Below, in pieces: positions 45,709-57,737 of a stretch of DNA of 64,000 nucleotides. This DNA comes from Rhododendron vialii (Eukaryota > Streptophyta > Magnoliopsida > Ericales > Ericaceae), in the NCBI RefSeq assembly GCF_030253575.1, contig NC_080569.1, forward strand, positions 9,119,501 through 9,183,500. The letters are read 5' to 3'. The translations under genes and the position numbers were made by a program. The notes beneath the pieces were generated by a model. The model ran no database searches and was not told the DNA's origin. It saw only the letters and a list, made by a program, of their open reading frames with translations. The first letter of the stretch is position 1, and each line of letters opens with the position of its first letter.

Positions 45709-45723
45709 AGAACATTCTAGAAA
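45709..45723 (+). promoter_or_regulatory. Perfect three-unit heat-shock element
   Basis: GAA-CA-TTC-TA-GAA, the canonical nGAAnnTTCnnGAAn, lies 28 bp upstream of the TATA box of the Hsc70 gene. It predicts control by heat-shock transcription factors. Confidence 0.85.
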
Positions 45724-45750
45724 AACCTACAAACCGCCTCCCCCGCCCAA

Positions 45751-45756
45751 TATATA
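45751..45756 (+). promoter_or_regulatory. TATA box of the Hsc70 gene
   Basis: TATATA follows 'cgcccaa'. About 25-30 bp downstream is 'aaccctaaccct', a telo-box-like motif common at the 5' ends of highly expressed plant genes, then a CT-rich leader. Confidence 0.7.
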
Positions 45757-45894
45757 CCTCTCCTTTCCTCCGAACCCTAACCCTATCTCTCTCTCCGCCT
45801 CTCTTTCTCTCTCCACCTCTTCTTCATCTGCACTCTCGTTCTCTCTCTCTCTCCCCTGATATCACACGCCGTTTCCAAGCGACTAGCAAAAGCA

Positions 45895-48800
45895 ATGGCC
45901 GGTAAAGGCGAGGGTCCGGCTATCGGGATCGACCTCGGGACGACCTACTCCTGTGTCGGCGTGTGGCAGCACGATCGCGTCGAGATCATAGCCAATGACC
46001 AGGGGAATAGGACGACGCCGTCGTATGTCGGGTTCACTGACAGCGAGCGCCTCATCGGCGACGCAGCCAAGAATCAGGTGGCGATGAATCCCATCAACAC
46101 CGTCTTCGGTAAGCTACTACACTTGTCCCGTCCACATACAAATATCTCTCTTTGTGTATCTACCTATTATGTCTTTTGTGAGATCTAGATCCATGGAAAT
46201 TTGTCTAGTATTACTATTAAATACGGGATTCGTCTGGATCGTGATATTATTTGTTATCTAGTTTTGCGTAGCTCTTCTGTGGATATTATATTTCTGTTGT
46301 TGTTATCGTTGTTTAAACTGGTATTGAGATGAGATTAGACCACATTGTAGTGATGTGGTTTGGCTAGGGTTGGGAATTCAGATCTATCGAATTACATTGT
46401 ATTTAACTTTGTACTACTTTTTTTGGGTTTGAGGGAATTGGAAAGGCTGTCAGATTTTTTATTGCTTCAGGGTAGAAAATTTATAATGGACTTGCTATTG
46501 GGTTAATGAGTAAGTTGTATTGCCGTTGTCAATAGTTGATGAGACCGTATGTCACAAAACCTAGTTCCTAGTAGTAAGTTACCTTTCCCTAATTTTAGAT
46601 CACCTTGAAAGGTCGATTTGGATTATTGGGTTGATTTTCGTAAGGGACCTGGTACATGTAGTGCCTCGATGATCCTTTGTTGGCTCAATTTACAGTTGGT
46701 TCAAATGGATTCAAGAACACTGGGTTTACATTTGGTTCAAATGGATCCAAGAATATGTTGGCTCGGTTTACAGTCAGTTTGATTTGATGTTGCATTGTTC
46801 TATGTTGCATCCGATAGAAATTGGATCGAGTTTACATTTTGGATCCAAAATTGCATGTTGCTAAATTGAGAAAAGGTCCATCTTTGGTTGATGGCTCCAA
46901 GGGTTGAACTTGATGGACAAGTCCCTCTGAAACTTCGGTGTAAAGAAGATTATAAGATATTTTTTGAGAAAAAGTTGACCCGTTAAAACATTAACAATGA
47001 AGGATTCGTTGTTTGAAATCTTTGTAGTGGTTCTTATGAGGAACATGTGTCCTCCACATGTTCGAGGAGTCCGCAAACTTAGACAAGTTTCTGTGCTTGT
47101 TAGTACACTTGTATGCTGGTTACTTAATTTATTTATGTGTGGAGGAGTTTGTGTTTGTCTCAAACAGTATTTGTTTTACTCAGTATAAGGGAACAAAAGA
47201 CTTGCTTTAAAACTGGTAGGTTTAGTGTTACTTTGAGTTGATTGTGCAATTTTCCCTGTTATTTCCATACCGATAGCAATTACTATAATTCTGAGGAGTC
47301 CGCTGGTTTTGTTTGTTTAAGGACAAGATATTAAGGGATCCATTTGAGAATGCTAGTTGATTGTTTTTTAGTTCCTCTTATATATACCCTTTTCCAATTG
47401 AATTATGGGTTCTGTGAAGTGTTTTAAGCAAATGGAGGGAGGTTGTCATGTACATATGATCTATGGTTCTTACCACTAGGACATTTGTTCAAGACGGATC
47501 ACTTTTGTGTAAGAGGCATCACTTTTTTCACAAATTCGCATTGTCTGACTTTGTCTGGAGGCAATATGATGTTGAGTTTGAAAGTTGATCATTTGGGAAT
47601 CTTAGCCTCATTTTCTCGTGTTTTTTACTGTAGTGGGATTAATCAAAGTGGTAGAGGCCACCAACCCCTTTGTTCGTTCAACAGCACACTCACACTTGGG
47701 GCCTATTTTCCTTGTTCATGTAACTTTTGTGTGGGACCAAGTAATGGTGTCGTGGTTTTGTGGTCACTCTATTGACAAGTAGTCCTTCAGTATTACTTTA
47801 GTGTTGTTTCCTGCATTCACTGAAAAAATATGCTTATTTGTGGTTCTTTGTTTTTTCTCAGATGCAAAACGTCTCATCGGGAGGAGATTTAATGATGCCT
47901 CTGTCCAGAGTGACATTAAGCTGTGGCCCTTCAAGGTCATTGCTGGTACTGGTGACAAGCCTATGATTGTTGTGAACTACAAGGGTGAAGAGAAACAGTT
48001 CGCTGCTGAGGAGATATCATCTATGGTCCTCGTGAAGATGAAGGAGATTGCTGAGGCATTCCTTGGATCTATTGTGAAGAATGCAGTTGTTACTGTTCCT
48101 GCTTATTTCAATGATTCACAGCGACAGGCAACCAAGGATGCTGGAGTCATTTCAGGACTTAATGTCATGCGTATTATCAATGAACCAACTGCCGCTGCCA
48201 TTGCTTATGGTCTTGACAAAAAAGCCACGAGTGTTGGCGAAAAGAATGTCCTCATCTTTGATCTCGGTGGTGGTACCTTTGATGTTTCCCTTCTCACCAT
48301 TGAAGAGGGTATATTTGAGGTAAAAGCGACAGCTGGTGACACTCATCTCGGCGGAGAGGATTTTGATAACAGAATGGTGAACCACTTTGTTCAAGAGTTC
48401 AAGAGGAAGAACAAGAAGGACATCAGCGGTAATCCCAGATCACTTAGGAGACTAAGGACCGCTTGTGAGAGGGCGAAGAGGACTCTCTCCTCCACTGCTC
48501 AAACCACCATTGAGATTGACTCTCTATACGAGGGCGTTGACTTCTATTCCACCATAACTCGTGCCAGGTTTGAGGAGCTGAATATGGATCTGTTTAGAAA
48601 GTGCATGGAGCCTGTGGAGAAATGTCTGAGGGATGCTAAGATGGACAAAAGCACAATCCATGATGTCGTTCTCGTCGGTGGGTCTACCCGTATCCCAAAG
48701 GTACAACAGCTGCTGCAGGACTTCTTTAATGGGAAGGAGCTTTGCAAAAGCATCAACCCTGATGAAGCAGTTGCCTATGGTGCTGCAGTACAAGCTGCTA

Positions 48801-49603
48801 TTTTGAGTGGTGAAGGCAATGAGAAGGTTCAGGACTTGTTGTTGTTAGATGTCACCCCTCTCTCCCTTGGGCTCGAAACCGCCGGAGGAGTCATGACTGT
48901 TTTGATCCCGAGAAACACAACCATTCCCACCAAGAAAGAACAAGTGTTCTCAACTTACTCGGATAACCAACCTGGGGTTTTAATTCAGGTGTACGAGGGT
49001 GAGAGAACAAGAACCAGAGACAATAACCTTTTGGGTAAATTTGAACTCTCTGGTATCCCTCCGGCTCCTAGGGGTGTACCTCAAATTACTGTGTGCTTCG
49101 ACATTGATGCCAATGGTATTTTGAATGTCTCTGCGGAGGACAAGACCACTGGACAGAAAAACAAGATCACAATTACCAATGATAAGGGTAGATTGTCTAA
49201 GGAGGAAATTGAGAAGATGGTTCAGGAAGCTGAGAAGTACAAGTCTGAGGACGAGGAGCACAAGAGGAAAGTGGAGGCCAAGAACGCCCTGGAGAATTAT
49301 GCTTATAACATGAGGAACACGGTGAAGGATGAGAAGATTGGGTCTAAGCTTGACCCAGCGGATAAGAAGAAGATCGAGGATGCCATTGATGGAGCCATTT
49401 TGTGGCTTGATAGCAACCAACTCGCCGAAGCTGACGAGTTTGAGGATAAGATGAAGGAGCTGGAGAGCATATGCAACCCCATCATTGCCAAGATGTACCA
49501 GGGAGCTGGTGGGCCCGACATGGGCGGTGCAGGCATGGATGATGACGATGCTCCTCCGGCTGGCGGAAGTGGTGCTGGCCCCAAGATTGAAGAGGTGGAC
49601 TAA
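45895..49603 (+). CDS. HSC70: Cytosolic heat-shock cognate 70 kDa protein
   Basis: ATP-dependent chaperone of the cytosol and nucleus. Exon 1 is 45895-46108 ([20 protein letters not shown]); the 1,753-bp intron (46109-47861) interrupts the Asp codon at residue 72 in phase 1, where plant Hsc70 genes usually have their intron. Exon 2 is 47862-49603. The product is 651 residues, normal for the family. The three Hsp70 signatures are present: IDLGTTYS (residues 12-19), [12 protein letters not shown] (near 200) and [13 protein letters not shown] (near 340). The linker [16 protein letters not shown], the substrate-binding domain and a Gly-rich tail follow. The final EEVD, which docks TPR co-chaperones, marks it as cytosolic. 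The reading frame is clean. The perfect heat-shock element upstream suggests heat-responsive as well as basal expression. HSC70 is a family symbol, not a claim of orthology. Confidence 0.98.
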
Positions 49604-51346
49604 GGTGGTATTTTTTTCCATTGGTGATGGAATCATCTAGCTACTAGTATTATTTTGATTTTTTTTTTTTCCCTCATTGGGAACTTGTTGAATCCGGATG
49701 GCCATATATGTTTAAGTCATCCGGCTTGGCTTTTGAAGGTCGGTTGGGAATTTGGTTTTGCTGCTTAGCTTTATGTATCAGACATATTATTCGCAATTCA
49801 CTTGTGAAATTCTACTTTTTTTGCTGTTTTCTTTTGGTCCACACTATTATTGCATCTTTTGAAAGTTTGGTTAGTTTCAGAATATATCCCACGTAGTCAT
49901 CGGTGGTAGTATGTCCTTTGAGAGTCAACTCTCTATTAGAATGGTTGCAGCTGATTGTTCGAGGTGAATTTTAGTATTGATCACCTAGCCCTGGAAGCTC
50001 AGATTTGAGTTTCTTGCAGATCGCAGATGGCCTGCTCTCATTCATCCTAATGTTGAGAGTTTGTGATATTGGATGATAACGTGGAGGGTGTTGTGTAGGG
50101 CACCCAGCGGCTGCTTGTATTCCCCAAGTAGGAAAACCCAAGTTCGAGTCTGTAATTTAACCTTGTTTGCCAATGAGCAGAGACCAATTTTGAGTCTAAA
50201 AATCCGATCCCACCTTTGAGTATTTGCAAGAAAACAGCAGGCTGCCCTGATTTTTGTACGAGGGTTTGGTGAACGATTTCTCCCGTGCTCTTGATAAGAA
50301 ATGTTTGGTGAACCTAGCCTGTGATTAACCTGACCTTAGTAGCTCTCGTTTGCAACTACCAGACCTATCCATGGTGAAAGCGAGGTGTGTAAGGGACTTC
50401 GTTATAGAGTCGCACTGCCAATGATTGATCAATATGCTCGATGAGAAGAAATGTGCAAGCTGGGAGATTAAAACCTTTCTTTGATTGGGAATTGTAATTC
50501 TGTTTTCTTGGGGTAATGGTGATGTCAATAGTCCTAGCTAGTAATGCTTGTGTAGGTGCCCTCCCCCTCCACCTCTCGCGGTGATTCCTAACGATTCCTG
50601 TAAGTTGATCCGTTTGAATTCTGAGACTATCCTCCTCCAAAAAAGGAAAGACCAACCTTGCACGTTGAAGCAGTCTGTGTACTGGTTCGCTTAAATGGAT
50701 TTGATTTGATTGGATCTTTGGCGTTGAAATGAGAAATTTTCACAGGACTGCACACCACTCCTCTAGATGGCTATTCATGTGCACCACTGTAAACATCTAA
50801 AATGGATTTCGTAATGGAGTTCTTATTGTATTGTTTTAGTATCACACATTTATACTTCTGGATCGACATACATCTATGATCTATCTGATGTAGATAACAA
50901 CATCATGATCCTTTCAGTTTTATCCTGGCTTGATTTGTTGGGAGCCCTTCACTATGTCTGTCCAATGATTGAGTTCCTTTTGTTTCTTAACGATTACTAG
51001 TATCTTCCCTGGACTATGAAAAGTGAGAGAGATAAAGCAGACACATTTGAACGGATGCAAATTGGCATATCCAAATACTCAGACAAAGCCCTGTTGGCGT
51101 AGTGCTAGTCACCAGCATTTGACAATAAGAGATCTAAAAAATCCCTTTGGTATGAGGTTCGACTATATTCGCATGCTATCAATTCTTGTGTTGGGTCTGC
51201 TCATACAAGTTTTGTTCGACTCTATTAGTGGCAGTGACAATTGATCTCTGAACTAATCAATAATGTATTGGCCAGATACCAAGATACAAAATTTCTCATA
51301 TTTGAGATACAAAGCAGAGTAGCACTTGTCCTGATACGGTGACGAA
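49604..51346. other. Hsc70 3' region and spacer
   Basis: The first 300 bp are T-rich and probably hold the 3' UTR. Beyond that I see no exon or repeat; the open frames at 50365-50655 and 51023-51244 have no domain. Confidence 0.5.
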
Positions 51347-51716
51347 GGGGTGTTTTGGCTAAATAAGCAAAGTAGCTTATTTTTTTGTTTTATTCAAAAA
51401 AATTCACATTTATTAGTTTCACGTCAATTTTTTGTGATTATTTAGTTCATCTCGACGAGAGGAATAGGAAAAGTAAAAGTTATGGTCCAAATTTTAAATA
51501 TTTTGAATAAAGACAAAAATCAGCTAGAAAGCCAGATTTTTTGCTTTTATTCAAAAAATAAACTAAAGATCGGCTTTATACTTTTTCGATTCTTCTCGTT
51601 GAGAGAAGCTAATAATCCACAAAAATTTGAAGGCGAAACCTAAAAAATAAAAAAAATAAAAATTGAATAAGAACAAAAAAATAATACTCCACAAATGAAT
51701 TATTTAGCCAAAGGAG
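51347..51716. mobile_element. Tourist-like MITE, relative of the 29.5-kb element
   Basis: The end GGGGTGTTTTGGCTAAATAA faces the right end, reverse complement CCTTTGGCTAAATAATTC. It shares 'ctcgacgagaggaat' and 'aattgaataagaacaaa' with 29478-29778. Confidence 0.65.
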
Positions 51717-52066
51717 GTCGAAGTTAATTTTGTTTAATAACTTGAAAGAGGGATGCGTATTACCATCATGTCTTATTGATGGAAGTATTGACTTCTGTTT
51801 GGTACGGAATCATGGTGTTATTTTAGTCAATTAGAGATAGGAATAATATTTACCAACTTATAAAATGAATGGACAAAATGAAACCCTTGTGCATTGGGTG
51901 GAATTTCATGGCAGCCCACTGTTGACTTTAATTTTCTTACCGTTCCAAGTTTAAACTCTTAATCGCGCACTTAAAAGCACATACTCTCAATTAGAGATCC
52001 TGATATGATCTATGACGTGTTATTAAAATGTATATCATCCCACAGATTTTACGGTGATGTCTAATA

Positions 52067-52281
52067 TTCCTTCCGTCCCAAATTCTTTATTCGGTTCGCA
52101 AAACAGAGTGTTAAAAATAATATAATTTTTGCAAGAAAAAATCTAAAGTTTTTCAACAACTTACTAGATATCAATGAGTATTTTTAATTTGTGAAAAAAT
52201 TTTGAATTTTTTCTTGAAAAAATTGCATTATTTTTAACACTCCGTTTTGCTGACCGGACAAAAAATTTGGGACGGAGGGAG
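52067..52281. mobile_element. Stowaway MITE, family B
   Basis: The ends TTCCTTCCGTCCCAAATTCT and (reverse complement) CTCCCTCCGTCCCAAATTTT are flanked by TA. The interior pairs 'aaacagagtgttaaaaataat' with its inverse. Confidence 0.82.
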
Positions 52282-52874
52282 TAAACGTGTATCGGAAAGA
52301 CTCGTAACCTTAAATGATTTTTCCTACTGCGGATATTGCAAGTCTAGAGTCAACTAATCTATAGATCGGCTTATCCTAAGCAGGATTGCTAAATCGATTG
52401 TTGAAATTTACTATGAAAATTTAAGGAGCTTTGAAAATATGTTAAAAGTTTGGTAGGTTCGCATAGGAGCTGATTTCAAGTTGAACGAGCCGAACAGTAA
52501 TTTATTCAAATTTTGTTTAAAAATCAGCGAACTTGAAATCGTAATGTTCAAGTTTAGTTTGATTACGTAAATAAATTGATCGCGAACGAGTTTTCAAAGG
52601 AGCGCGCACTCTCTCCCTCCACAAACAGCTTTCAACTTTAGCAGGATCTTTTTTTTTTTTTTTTGCAAGAAGTATGCCAGAGTGTGTCGTATGACTCATG
52701 TCCCCCCAAAGATATTTAATGTAAGCTTGGCTTCTACCGGTCATAATTTCAAATTTAAATGTAGGAAAGATTGCAACTTGCAGCATGTGAGGGTCAGAAC
52801 AAATGTGGGCCCCCCTTCCCTAATTGGGCATTTATGTAAAATCAGTTACTACTCCTGTTATGGAGAAGTTTCTA

Positions 52875-53076
52875 AGTGCTGAGCGGGTACCACATACGTG
52901 GTACCCAATCGGCGATCCCGGCCATTCAAATGTGTTTCGGACGGTTCGGATTTTAAAGAGAGAAAAAGAGGAGAGAGAGTGTTAGGATGAGTGGAGAGAG
53001 AGGAAACAAATTTGAGCCGTTCAAAACATCTTTGAACGGTTGGGATCACCGACGACAGTACTCGCTCGACGCCCAA
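52875..53076. mobile_element. Mutator-like MITE with a 9-bp target duplication
   Basis: The end AGTGCTGAGCGGGTAC faces the reverse complement of GTACTCGCTCGACGCCC. The flanks AAGTTTCTA (52866-52874) and AAATTTCTA (53077-53085) agree at 8 of 9 positions. It is related to 36386-36598. Confidence 0.7.
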
Positions 53077-53199
53077 AAATTTCTAGTTACAATGAGTTAA
53101 ACAGAATGGTCCCTACACTCCACCAACCCATGGTCCACTATAGCTACCGAGTTTCGTCAAGTCTCACATGAATACCAATACGAATATATCATACATGTT

Positions 53200-53985
53200 T
53201 ATCTGTCGCAAAACTTGGTCCTAACTTTAATCATTCACGTAAATACGATTAAGAGAGCTGGCTTACAAGCTAAGCTGAACATTAGAGTGCACTGGCCGAC
53301 CTGGATTTCCGAATTCCGGGCTTGCGTAATTAGTTTGAAGGATGTGGTGGCCTCAGTTACCAGCTCGGTAACCGAGCCAAATGGTCCGAACCTATGCACT
53401 ATGATGGTCTGGCCCGCAACTTGGTAAAATCTAATGTCTTCGACATACTGTTCGGTTTAGCACTCGGTGACAAGATTTATGTGCCCACTTCGGTAATTAT
53501 CAGCAGTGCGGAATGTATCTGTTCCGGTGATACCGAAGCCGCCTAAAGGAAGTAGTTTCACCAGATGGGTCCCAAGAGGGTTGTGCGACAAGCTTAATCA
53601 TGGGGATCAGATCTAGCCATGTGCTCCGTAACCGTTTTGCTCCACTTGTCATATATGACGTCACCCAAGGCGGTTACCCGAGCATATCCTCCACACGCTG
53701 GCTTGGAGGTCAAGTAAACCTAAGTCTATAAATACAAAGAGATACTCACCTGGAAAGGTATGTCATCCTACCCTAACTCCAGATCTATATTCTTTCCTTG
53801 AGATCTAACTTGATCGTGGAAGGTTCACTGGGCTATCCAGTTCTAGTGACTTATTGCAGGTTCCGTCAAATCGAACCCCTCCAAAGGAGAAAGATTTTTG
53901 ACAAACCCAGATTGCAAAATTCTCTTCTTGTCGCCTGTCAAAGTACGTGACGAGTAGCGATAAAGATACATGTTACCTGAGGTGT
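53200..53985 (+). mobile_element. Probable LTR remnant (Ty3-gypsy-like)
   Basis: GC-richer than its surroundings, with a TATAAATAC box near 53729 and downstream wording ('ctaacttgatcgtggaaggttcactggg...attgcagg') that resembles the R/U5 part of plant Ty3-gypsy LTRs. I cannot define the termini or a target duplication. The family call is from memory of such LTRs. Confidence 0.4.
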
Positions 53986-54960
53986 CTAATCTACCTTTGT
54001 GTGATTCCTATTGAAGCATATACTCGAAGAGTGGGCGCAAGGCGGGCTGTTTTAAAACAGACTCCATATTCATTCGGTATGTTGAAAAATAGGAGCTTAG
54101 ATGCCCACTAACGCTTGCGGATGCAAGAAGTCTATCGGATTACGTTAGTACCGCAGTGTACGTGAATTGTTTATAGTCTCCTCTTGAGAAAATTGTATGT
54201 ATCCAGCTAAATAATGATTCTGAAGATCAAGACCAAATCGGATAAAAAAAAAAAGATCAAGACCAAATCAGTAGAACATGTCTGCCAAAGGGCCTTAGTC
54301 AACCTCGTGACCGGCTTTGCGCTTGTCTTTTGCTCAAAAAGCTTGTGTACTTAGGAATGGGATTAGGTTTAGTAAATATCTCATAACTGCTCTGTCCAAA
54401 AGGGGAAAAAAAAAAATTCAAAAGGTTGAGATTAATTAGCAGCCCTCTGTGTTAAATTCTTGATCCCGTCACTGACCGTTCATATCTTCAATCAGGCTCG
54501 TTATATTGTCTTCCGGAAGGGAAGGATTTGTTCAAGCAGGCAAGAAACTTCGAGTTTGTCCTTGCTTTCCATGTACCAAGACAAAAATGTCAGGCTTGTG
54601 AAGTTTGATTTGGTTTGGTTCGCGCTTCGCTGAATATTACGGTGATTGGTGGTGCAAACCCTAAACTATGAAAACATAATACACATAGCACTTGATGTAA
54701 AATCCGTGTCTTGCACTTGTGTTTGTTGGTTTGACTGATTTATCGAGGTAAGAGGTTTTTCCAATGCCCATTTGCAGGAAAATTGTTCTTGTTGCCTAAA
54801 GTCTTTTCTCATCGCCGAAAAGCCGATGCTTCAAGGTGGAGCAACTTTAGGACAAAACGCGTGAATTAGAATGAAATTTCTTTGTTTCTCAACCATGTGA
54901 CTTTTATCCTTGAATAGGACTTCTCTTTAGTTCTGCATAATTGCATTTCATACTCTATTA
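53986..54960. other. Spacer
   Basis: The word 'aaaagatcaagaccaaatc' is repeated in tandem near 54220-54270. No gene is recognised. Confidence 0.45.
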
Positions 54961-55118
54961 CTCTGTCCGTCCTTAAATAAATGTTCGGTCTGAAAATCTA
55001 GACTGTTAAAAATATGAATTTTTTTTGTTCAAAAAATTTGAAAAAAAATTGGAAAAAAAATGCATCTATTTAAAGACTTAGATTTGCAGGCTGGACATTT
55101 ATTTAGGGACGGAAAGAG
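54961..55118. mobile_element. Short Stowaway MITE
   Basis: CTCTGTCCGTCCTTAAATAA at the left, and TTATTTAGGGACGGAAAGAG at the right, with flanking TA. Confidence 0.75.
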
Positions 55119-55511
55119 TAGTTTTTTTTTCAAGCTGTATACATAAGCGGGGGTTGAGAGGTAGTTAGTAAGTTAGTCCATAAAGAATCAAAAAATTATC
55201 TATAGTCCTGAACCACGAACACTGATGACGGGGCCTTAAACCCTGACATCTCACAGGAAAGAACAAGGAAATACCATTGCCCTTTGGCATACTCTATTAG
55301 TTTAATAACGAATGTTTTTCTATTCAAATGACCTTTACTTTACTTTTGAACTTCGAGGAATCATTTCAGGCTTTATATTAGACAGTCTCATTCTTTTATT
55401 CAGCCTATCCTCTTTGGCTCCTTAATTTCTAGTAATATTTAGCTCAGAAGAATCCATTAGATCTCCATTCATCTCAATCACCTTACTTTTTGGGAAGAGA
55501 ATAAAGTATAT

Positions 55512-55665
55512 ATACCGGCGGGTGTAAAATATTTGTTTTCTCCAAATCAATTACTTTCTCCCACATCGTCAAAACAGTGGTCCCAATTAATAGAATATGG
55601 CGACGCGGCGCAATGTATTTAATTTGGAAGAAACAAATGTTTGCACTGACGGTGTAAATAATTTA
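55512..55665. mobile_element. Small MITE with GTGTAAA ends
   Basis: 'cgggtgtaaaatatttgttt' near the left is inverted as 'aaacaaatgtttgcactgac' plus 'ggtgtaaa' on the right, giving arms of about 40 bp with several mismatches. The exact ends are uncertain. Confidence 0.45.
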
Positions 55666-56148
55666 ATCTCGTTTGAGAATTGGTCGCGGCCGCTCATAAG
55701 TCGAATGGATATATAGACCTGATGCACGTTTATGAAGTACATAGAAACCTAGAAAAAAAAAAATGAAACAAAGTTTGCCTTTAATTCGGTAATATATAAT
55801 CACCCCTCAAAGGACATTCGTTAACAAAACCCTTAACTTATCATCAATCCTTTTTTCTTTTTTTTCGAGAGTGGGTGTCCATTTGAGTGTTCTCAGGTAC
55901 GGCTGTTGTCCACGCTTTTATATTCTCTTCTTCATTCTTCCTCTGCCAATTTTCACCGATAGACAGAGATTTTTATGTCGAGAATTCTATGTAATTACTG
56001 TGTTCTTTGTTTTTGTTTTTGTTTTTTTTTTCTGATTTCTCAATTTTGTGTTTTGTCCCAATCACCCACCTTGTTGAGGGAAAGCTCAGAGTCACAGTAC
56101 AGAATAAGAAGCAGCCAAGAAAGGACATAGTTTTATGGGAAAGTCTTC

Positions 56149-56410
56149 AATACACACCCCTTTAAGGTGTGTACCATATGCACCTATTGTATGGTTCATA
56201 TTGTGCCACCTCATAAAAAATTACTTGTAGGACCGGTCATTCATAACATTTTATTTCGTATCGTAACTTTTATACTAAAAATTCGTAACTTTTCAACAAT
56301 ATGATTCGTAACTTTTTAGCAATAGATTCGTAACATTTTGGGATTCATAACATTTTGATGTATTTTAATAAGGGTGCATATGATACACACCCAAATAAGG
56401 GGTGTGTATT
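56149..56410. mobile_element. Hairpin-ended MITE with internal ATTCGTAAC repeats
   Basis: Left AATACACACCCCTTTAAGG and right (reverse complement) AATACACACCCCTTATTTGG are inverted, each followed by a second copy of 'ggtgtgta.catatgcacc'. The interior repeats 'attcgtaac' or 'attcataac' five to six times. Confidence 0.7.
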
Positions 56411-57737
56411 ATAGCACTTCCCTAGTTTTATTTCCCAATTTTTGTTCTCTCTTGCCTACTTTTGAAGAAAGGTTTCACCAAACATAACTAGGACTAGTGT
56501 CAGCTGTACACGATTCCGTGTTTTGTGGGCTAATGAGCTCAAAGACAAGGCTTTGATAGTATCATGTAGTGTTTGCCAACCCACTTCATGGTGGAAGCAT
56601 AATCTAGTCCAGGAATATAAATAGTCACTTGGAATGAAAACATTTCAAAAGCCTCCCACTTGTTAGATGGCTTGGAGGCTAGTAATCTCTCATAAATAAA
56701 TTATGCATATGTATACACAATTGAAAAAGAGGAACAAGATGGGGATGCTGCCAAGCAGCACCCTGCAAAGCGGCGCAGAGCGGCCAGATCGACCGCTCAT
56801 CTCGTCAATTGACGACTTAACCGAACAATGGATGGTTTAGATTTGTATGCAATTCGTATGCGTTCGGATTCGATTAGAGCTATCCGTGCTAAGATGAACG
56901 GCCGAATCTGTCGCTTTACACCTACTTGATAAAGAGCTGCTCGATAGCATCCCAGGTCCGGAACCCAACAAAGTATTACAATTGGTGGTGATACAGAGTA
57001 ATGTGTACCAAAAGATCAAAAATGAACCTGGGAATAAGCGGATCAAAAAAAAAAAAAAAAACCTGGGAATAATGAAAAGTGACCCTTGCACAAAAAACAT
57101 CAGTAGAAAATGACTTAATGAGAAGAGATGGGAAAGCGGATCAAAAAAAAAAAGAAGAAGAGATGGGAAAAAAATAATAAAAAAATAAAAATAATAATAA
57201 TAAAGAGAAGGACACTAAGAGACATAAGTCCGAACATACTCCTCTCATGCCATTGCACCAATAGAATGTGAGAAGAGTGCATCCGCGCACCATTTCTAAT
57301 CGTCTATTGAGAGGGGTGTGATCGGATTTATATCCGTTAATGTCCACGAATATTTTCTCCGGTCATGGAAGCTTTCATCACCCACAATTATAATTACAAT
57401 TTCAAAGTAACGCAGCCTTGAAGGGGGCAATGGAAGACACAATACCCCACAAGTCCCACAATCATAAGAATTAAGCAACATCATCACATATTCACATCAA
57501 TTTGGATAGAATATCAATTTGCTTGAAAAGATGTTGCTGATTGATTGAACAGTCTATATTTTCCACTCAGCAGTCAGCACAGCCAAAATACACACAAGCC
57601 TCTGTTCTTCGAGAGAGAAAAACTAAGCTAAGCAAACAGATGTCATCAACCGGTAAATCTAACAAACATTAAGAAACAAAAAATAAAATAAAACAACAAA
57701 AGCAGAAACCCCATTGATGTCAATTTTTCATGAGGAT
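56411..57737. other. Spacer and 3' UTR of the membrane-protein gene
   Basis: The part nearest 57737 probably holds the 3' UTR of the minus-strand gene. Poly-A runs near 57047 and 57140 and a duplicated 'gcggatcaaaaaaaaaa' (57029, 57136) are present. A region near 56790-56960 shares words with 59990-60120 ('accgagcaatagacggttca'-like), a diverged repeat. Confidence 0.5.

Noticed and set aside
48980-49636. Long minus-strand open frame opposite the Hsc70 exon
   Set aside because: It is a frame shadow of the highly conserved Hsc70 coding sequence, with no promoter or homology of its own.
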